Shown here: positions 6,039-7,826 of the stretch, piece after piece
Layout: every line of letters starts with the position of its first letter
Position numbering within the stretch: the first letter of the stretch is position 1
Assembly: GCA_017999235.1 (NCBI GenBank)
Contig: JAGOBN010000167.1
Location: forward strand, 1-7,826
DNA: 7,826 bases
DNA from: Anaerolineales bacterium
GTDB lineage: Bacteria; Chloroflexota; Anaerolineae; Anaerolineales; UBA6663
Reading direction: 5' to 3'
Translations under genes and position numbers: made by a program
Notes under the pieces: generated by a model
The model's input: only the letters and a program-made list of their open reading frames with translations
Database searches by the model: none
What the model was told of the DNA's origin: nothing

Positions 6039-7703
6039 ATGAAAACCCTGGTGAAGTTGAGCAGTTGGCTGGTGATTGTGAGTCTGGGGCTGGCGGCCTG
6101 CCTGCCCGCCGCCGCGCCGGCGCCTACCGCCACGCCGGCACCCACCGCCGCGCCCACCGCGCTGCCCGAACCGACCGCCACCCCGGTCCCGGCCGGCCCG
6201 TGGTGGCAGGACACCGTCTTCTACGAGATCTTTGTGCGCAGCTTCAAAGACTCCGACGGCGACGGCCTCGGCGACTTCAACGGCATCACCGAACAGCTGG
6301 ATTATCTGCAGCAGTTGGGCATCAAAGGCCTGTGGCTGATGCCCATCAACCCCTCGCCGTCCTACCACGGCTATGACGTCACCGACTACTACGGCGTCAA
6401 CAGCGACTACGGCACCCTGGCGGACTTCCAAAACCTGCTGGCCGAGGCGCACCAGCGCGACATCAAGATCATCATCGACCTCGTGCTGAACCACACCAGC
6501 ACCCAGCACCCGTGGTTTCGGCAGGCCCTGCAAGGCCAGTCGGAATACAAGGATTGGTACATCTGGTCGGATACCAACCCCGGTTTCGCCGGCCCGTGGG
6601 GGGCGCCGGCCTGGTATCAGGCCAGCAACGGCCAATACTATTACGCCATCTTTTGGGACCAGATGCCGGACTTGAACTACGACAACCCGGCCGTCCGGGA
6701 GGAAGTTAATAAGATCACGGCTTTCTGGCTGCAGGAGGTGGGCATCGACGGCTTCCGCCTGGACGCTATCCGCTATCTGGACGAGGACGGCAAGATCCTG
6801 GCCGATGCGCCCACTACGCACGCCTACTTGAAAGAGTGGGGCGCGTACTACCGCGGCTTGAACCCGCGGGCGTTCACGGTGGGCGAGATCTGGACCTCCA
6901 GCGCCAGCGTCGCCAAGTACACCCGCGGCGATGAGCTGACCTCGGCGTTCAACTTCGATTTCTCGGATACCTTGCAGAACAGCCTCAGCGCCGGCGACGC
7001 CACCACGCTCAATTTCATCCTGGGCTCCACGCTGCAGCTGTTCCCCCAGCAAAACAACGCCAACTTCATCACCAACCATGATATGAACCGGGCCGCCAGC
7101 AACGCCATCGGCGTGGACGCGCTCAGCCAGGGCAAGGCCGCCGCCGCCGTCCTGCTCACCGCGCCCGGCATCCCGTTCCTGTACTACGGCGAGGAGATCG
7201 GCATGACGGGCGTCAAGCCGGATGAAAACCTGCGGACGCCTATGCAGTGGACGGGCGCGCCCAAGGGCGGCTTCACCACCGGCACCCCGTGGCAGCCCCT
7301 CAACGCGAACTATGTCGAGCGCAACGTGGCCGCGCAGGCCGGCGACCCGGACTCGCTGTTGGAGTTCTACCGCCGGCTGATCACGCTCCGCAATACCCAC
7401 CCGGCCCTGAGCGCCGGCGCGACGACGCTGGTGAAGGCCAGCTCCAAGAAACTGACCTCGTTTGTGCGCGTCACGCCGGAGGAGACCTTGCTCGTGCTCA
7501 TCAACCTGGATGACCAGCCCGTGAGCAATTACACACTCAAGCTGGCTAAAGGCCCGCTGGCCGGCCCCTATACCGCCACCGCGCTGATCGGCGCGGGCGC
7601 TTTCAGCGCCCCGGATGTCAACGCCGCCGGCGGCTTCGACGCCTACACGCCGCTGGCGGAGATCCCGCCCTTCGGCGTGTATATCCTGCAGCTCAACCCA
7701 TAA
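6039..7703 (+). CDS. Surface lipoprotein alpha-amylase, glycoside hydrolase family 13 (MPDLN type, subfamily 36-like)
   Basis: This 554-residue enzyme should hydrolyse alpha-1,4-glucosidic bonds of starch or maltodextrins outside the cell membrane. Residues 1-20 form a lipoprotein signal peptide with lipobox L18-A-A-C21. A Pro/Thr/Ala-rich tether follows at about 22-53. The GH13 barrel starts at WWQDTVFYEIFVRSF (55-69). A calcium-type loop DSDGDGLGD is at 71-79. Conserved region I is DLVLNH (147-152). Region V is MPDLN (209-213), characteristic of the group between oligo-1,6-glucosidases and neopullulanases. Region II, GFRLD, has nucleophile D242. Region III, VGEIW, has acid/base E283. Region IV, TNHD, has D348. 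All three catalytic residues are present. A C-terminal beta domain follows from about 460. The start at 6039 gives the lipobox; the frame is open upstream without signal-peptide character. The gene lies 32 bp after the haem-protein gene. Exact product specificity cannot be read from the sequence. Confidence 0.92.
   Translation: MKTLVKLSSWLVIVSLGLAACLPAAAPAPTATPAPTAAPTALPEPTATPVPAGPWWQDTVFYEIFVRSFKDSDGDGLGDFNGITEQLDYLQQLGIKGLWLMPINPSPSYHGYDVTDYYGVNSDYGTLADFQNLLAEAHQRDIKIIIDLVLNHTSTQHPWFRQALQGQSEYKDWYIWSDTNPGFAGPWGAPAWYQASNGQYYYAIFWDQMPDLNYDNPAVREEVNKITAFWLQEVGIDGFRLDAIRYLDEDGKILADAPTTHAYLKEWGAYYRGLNPRAFTVGEIWTSSASVAKYTRGDELTSAFNFDFSDTLQNSLSAGDATTLNFILGSTLQLFPQQNNANFITNHDMNRAASNAIGVDALSQGKAAAAVLLTAPGIPFLYYGEEIGMTGVKPDENLRTPMQWTGAPKGGFTTGTPWQPLNANYVERNVAAQAGDPDSLLEFYRRLITLRNTHPALSAGATTLVKASSKKLTSFVRVTPEETLLVLINLDDQPVSNYTLKLAKGPLAGPYTATALIGAGAFSAPDVNAAGGFDAYTPLAEIPPFGVYILQLNP
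6108..6197 (+). repeat. Low-complexity Pro/Thr/Ala linker of the amylase lipoprotein
   Basis: This stretch encodes residues 24-53, a degenerate tandem of APT/TPAPT units directly after the lipidated cysteine. Such tethers commonly hold a catalytic domain away from the membrane or cell wall. Confidence 0.7.
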
Positions 7704-7711
7704 CACTCACC

Positions 7712-7826
7712 ATGGATGATTTTATTTTTGGCTCCCTGGGGACCGAAGCGAAACGCCTGGCCCACGTCCGCGGCCAGCGCGCGGGGGTCACGCACTTGCA
7801 GCGCCGCTCCCCGCGCGACCCCGCGC
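7712..7826 (+). CDS. 5' end of an unidentified protein, possibly a cytoplasmic GH13-type glycosidase
   Basis: Thirty-eight codons are visible before the window ends, starting MDDFIFGSLGTEAKRLAHV and continuing with GVTHLQRRSPRDP. There is no signal peptide, so a cytoplasmic protein is likely. The start lies 8 bp after the amylase stop. No Shine-Dalgarno sequence is apparent in the preceding bases (CCCATAACACTCACC), so translation may rely on coupling to the upstream gene or on weak initiation. The sequence recalls the N-terminal region that precedes the catalytic barrel in some neopullulanase or alpha-glucosidase type proteins, and the operon position fits intracellular maltodextrin breakdown. 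This is a weak family impression plus context; the reading frame is well supported, the function is not. Confidence 0.6.
   Translation, partial: MDDFIFGSLGTEAKRLAHVRGQRAGVTHLQRRSPRDPA

Noticed and set aside
5973..7706. Antisense open frame (577 codons) opposite the amylase
   Set aside because: It covers the amylase gene almost exactly and is a shadow of GC-biased third codon positions. It has no recognisable motif.

Overview
The window is a compact, single-strand (+) maltodextrin-use locus in high-GC DNA. In order it holds the 3' end of a secreted protein with a starch-associated X25-type module, a 110-bp gap with a strong stem-loop, malF, malG, a very large secreted two-domain haem protein, a lipoprotein alpha-amylase, and the first 38 codons of another gene. 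Intergenic spacing is tight: malF and malG overlap by 8 bp, malG and the haem-protein gene are 2 bp apart, then come gaps of 32 bp and 8 bp. No ABC ATPase (MalK) gene is present, and no RNA gene, CRISPR array or transposase was seen. The GC content, the X25-tailed binding-protein context, the lipoprotein amylase and the FG-GAP/UnbV and MauG-like families suggest a Chloroflexota bacterium (Anaerolineae-like). This is an inference from family content, not from a marker gene.

Most of the locus reads as a starch or maltodextrin uptake system. A surface lipoprotein amylase (GH13, MPDLN-type, resembling subfamily 36) would cut starch outside the membrane. The upstream protein, probably the MalE-like binding protein with an X25 tail, would capture oligosaccharides. 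MalF and MalG would import them using an ATPase encoded elsewhere. The last partial gene may be a cytoplasmic glycosidase, but too little of it is visible to name.

The odd member is the 1059-residue protein between malG and the amylase gene. Its N-terminal half is a secreted seven-repeat FG-GAP/VCBS propeller with a UnbV/ASPIC domain. Next comes a two-helix membrane hairpin. Its C-terminal half is a di-haem MauG/cytochrome c peroxidase domain with two CxxCH motifs. Nothing in maltose transport calls for such a protein, yet it sits in the operon with a 2-bp gap and its own ribosome-binding site.

This same gene carries several palindromic DNA structures. One is a 69-bp block of three back-to-back hairpins, flanked by 6-bp direct repeats (GGGTTG). 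Removing 75 bp (25 codons) restores a canonical FG-GAP repeat, which is strong internal evidence for an in-frame insertion of a small palindromic element. A second is a 13-bp-stem hairpin that fills codons 15-25 of the signal peptide. A third is a 22-bp perfect palindrome in the linker before the membrane hairpin. These are the best candidates for something undescribed here.
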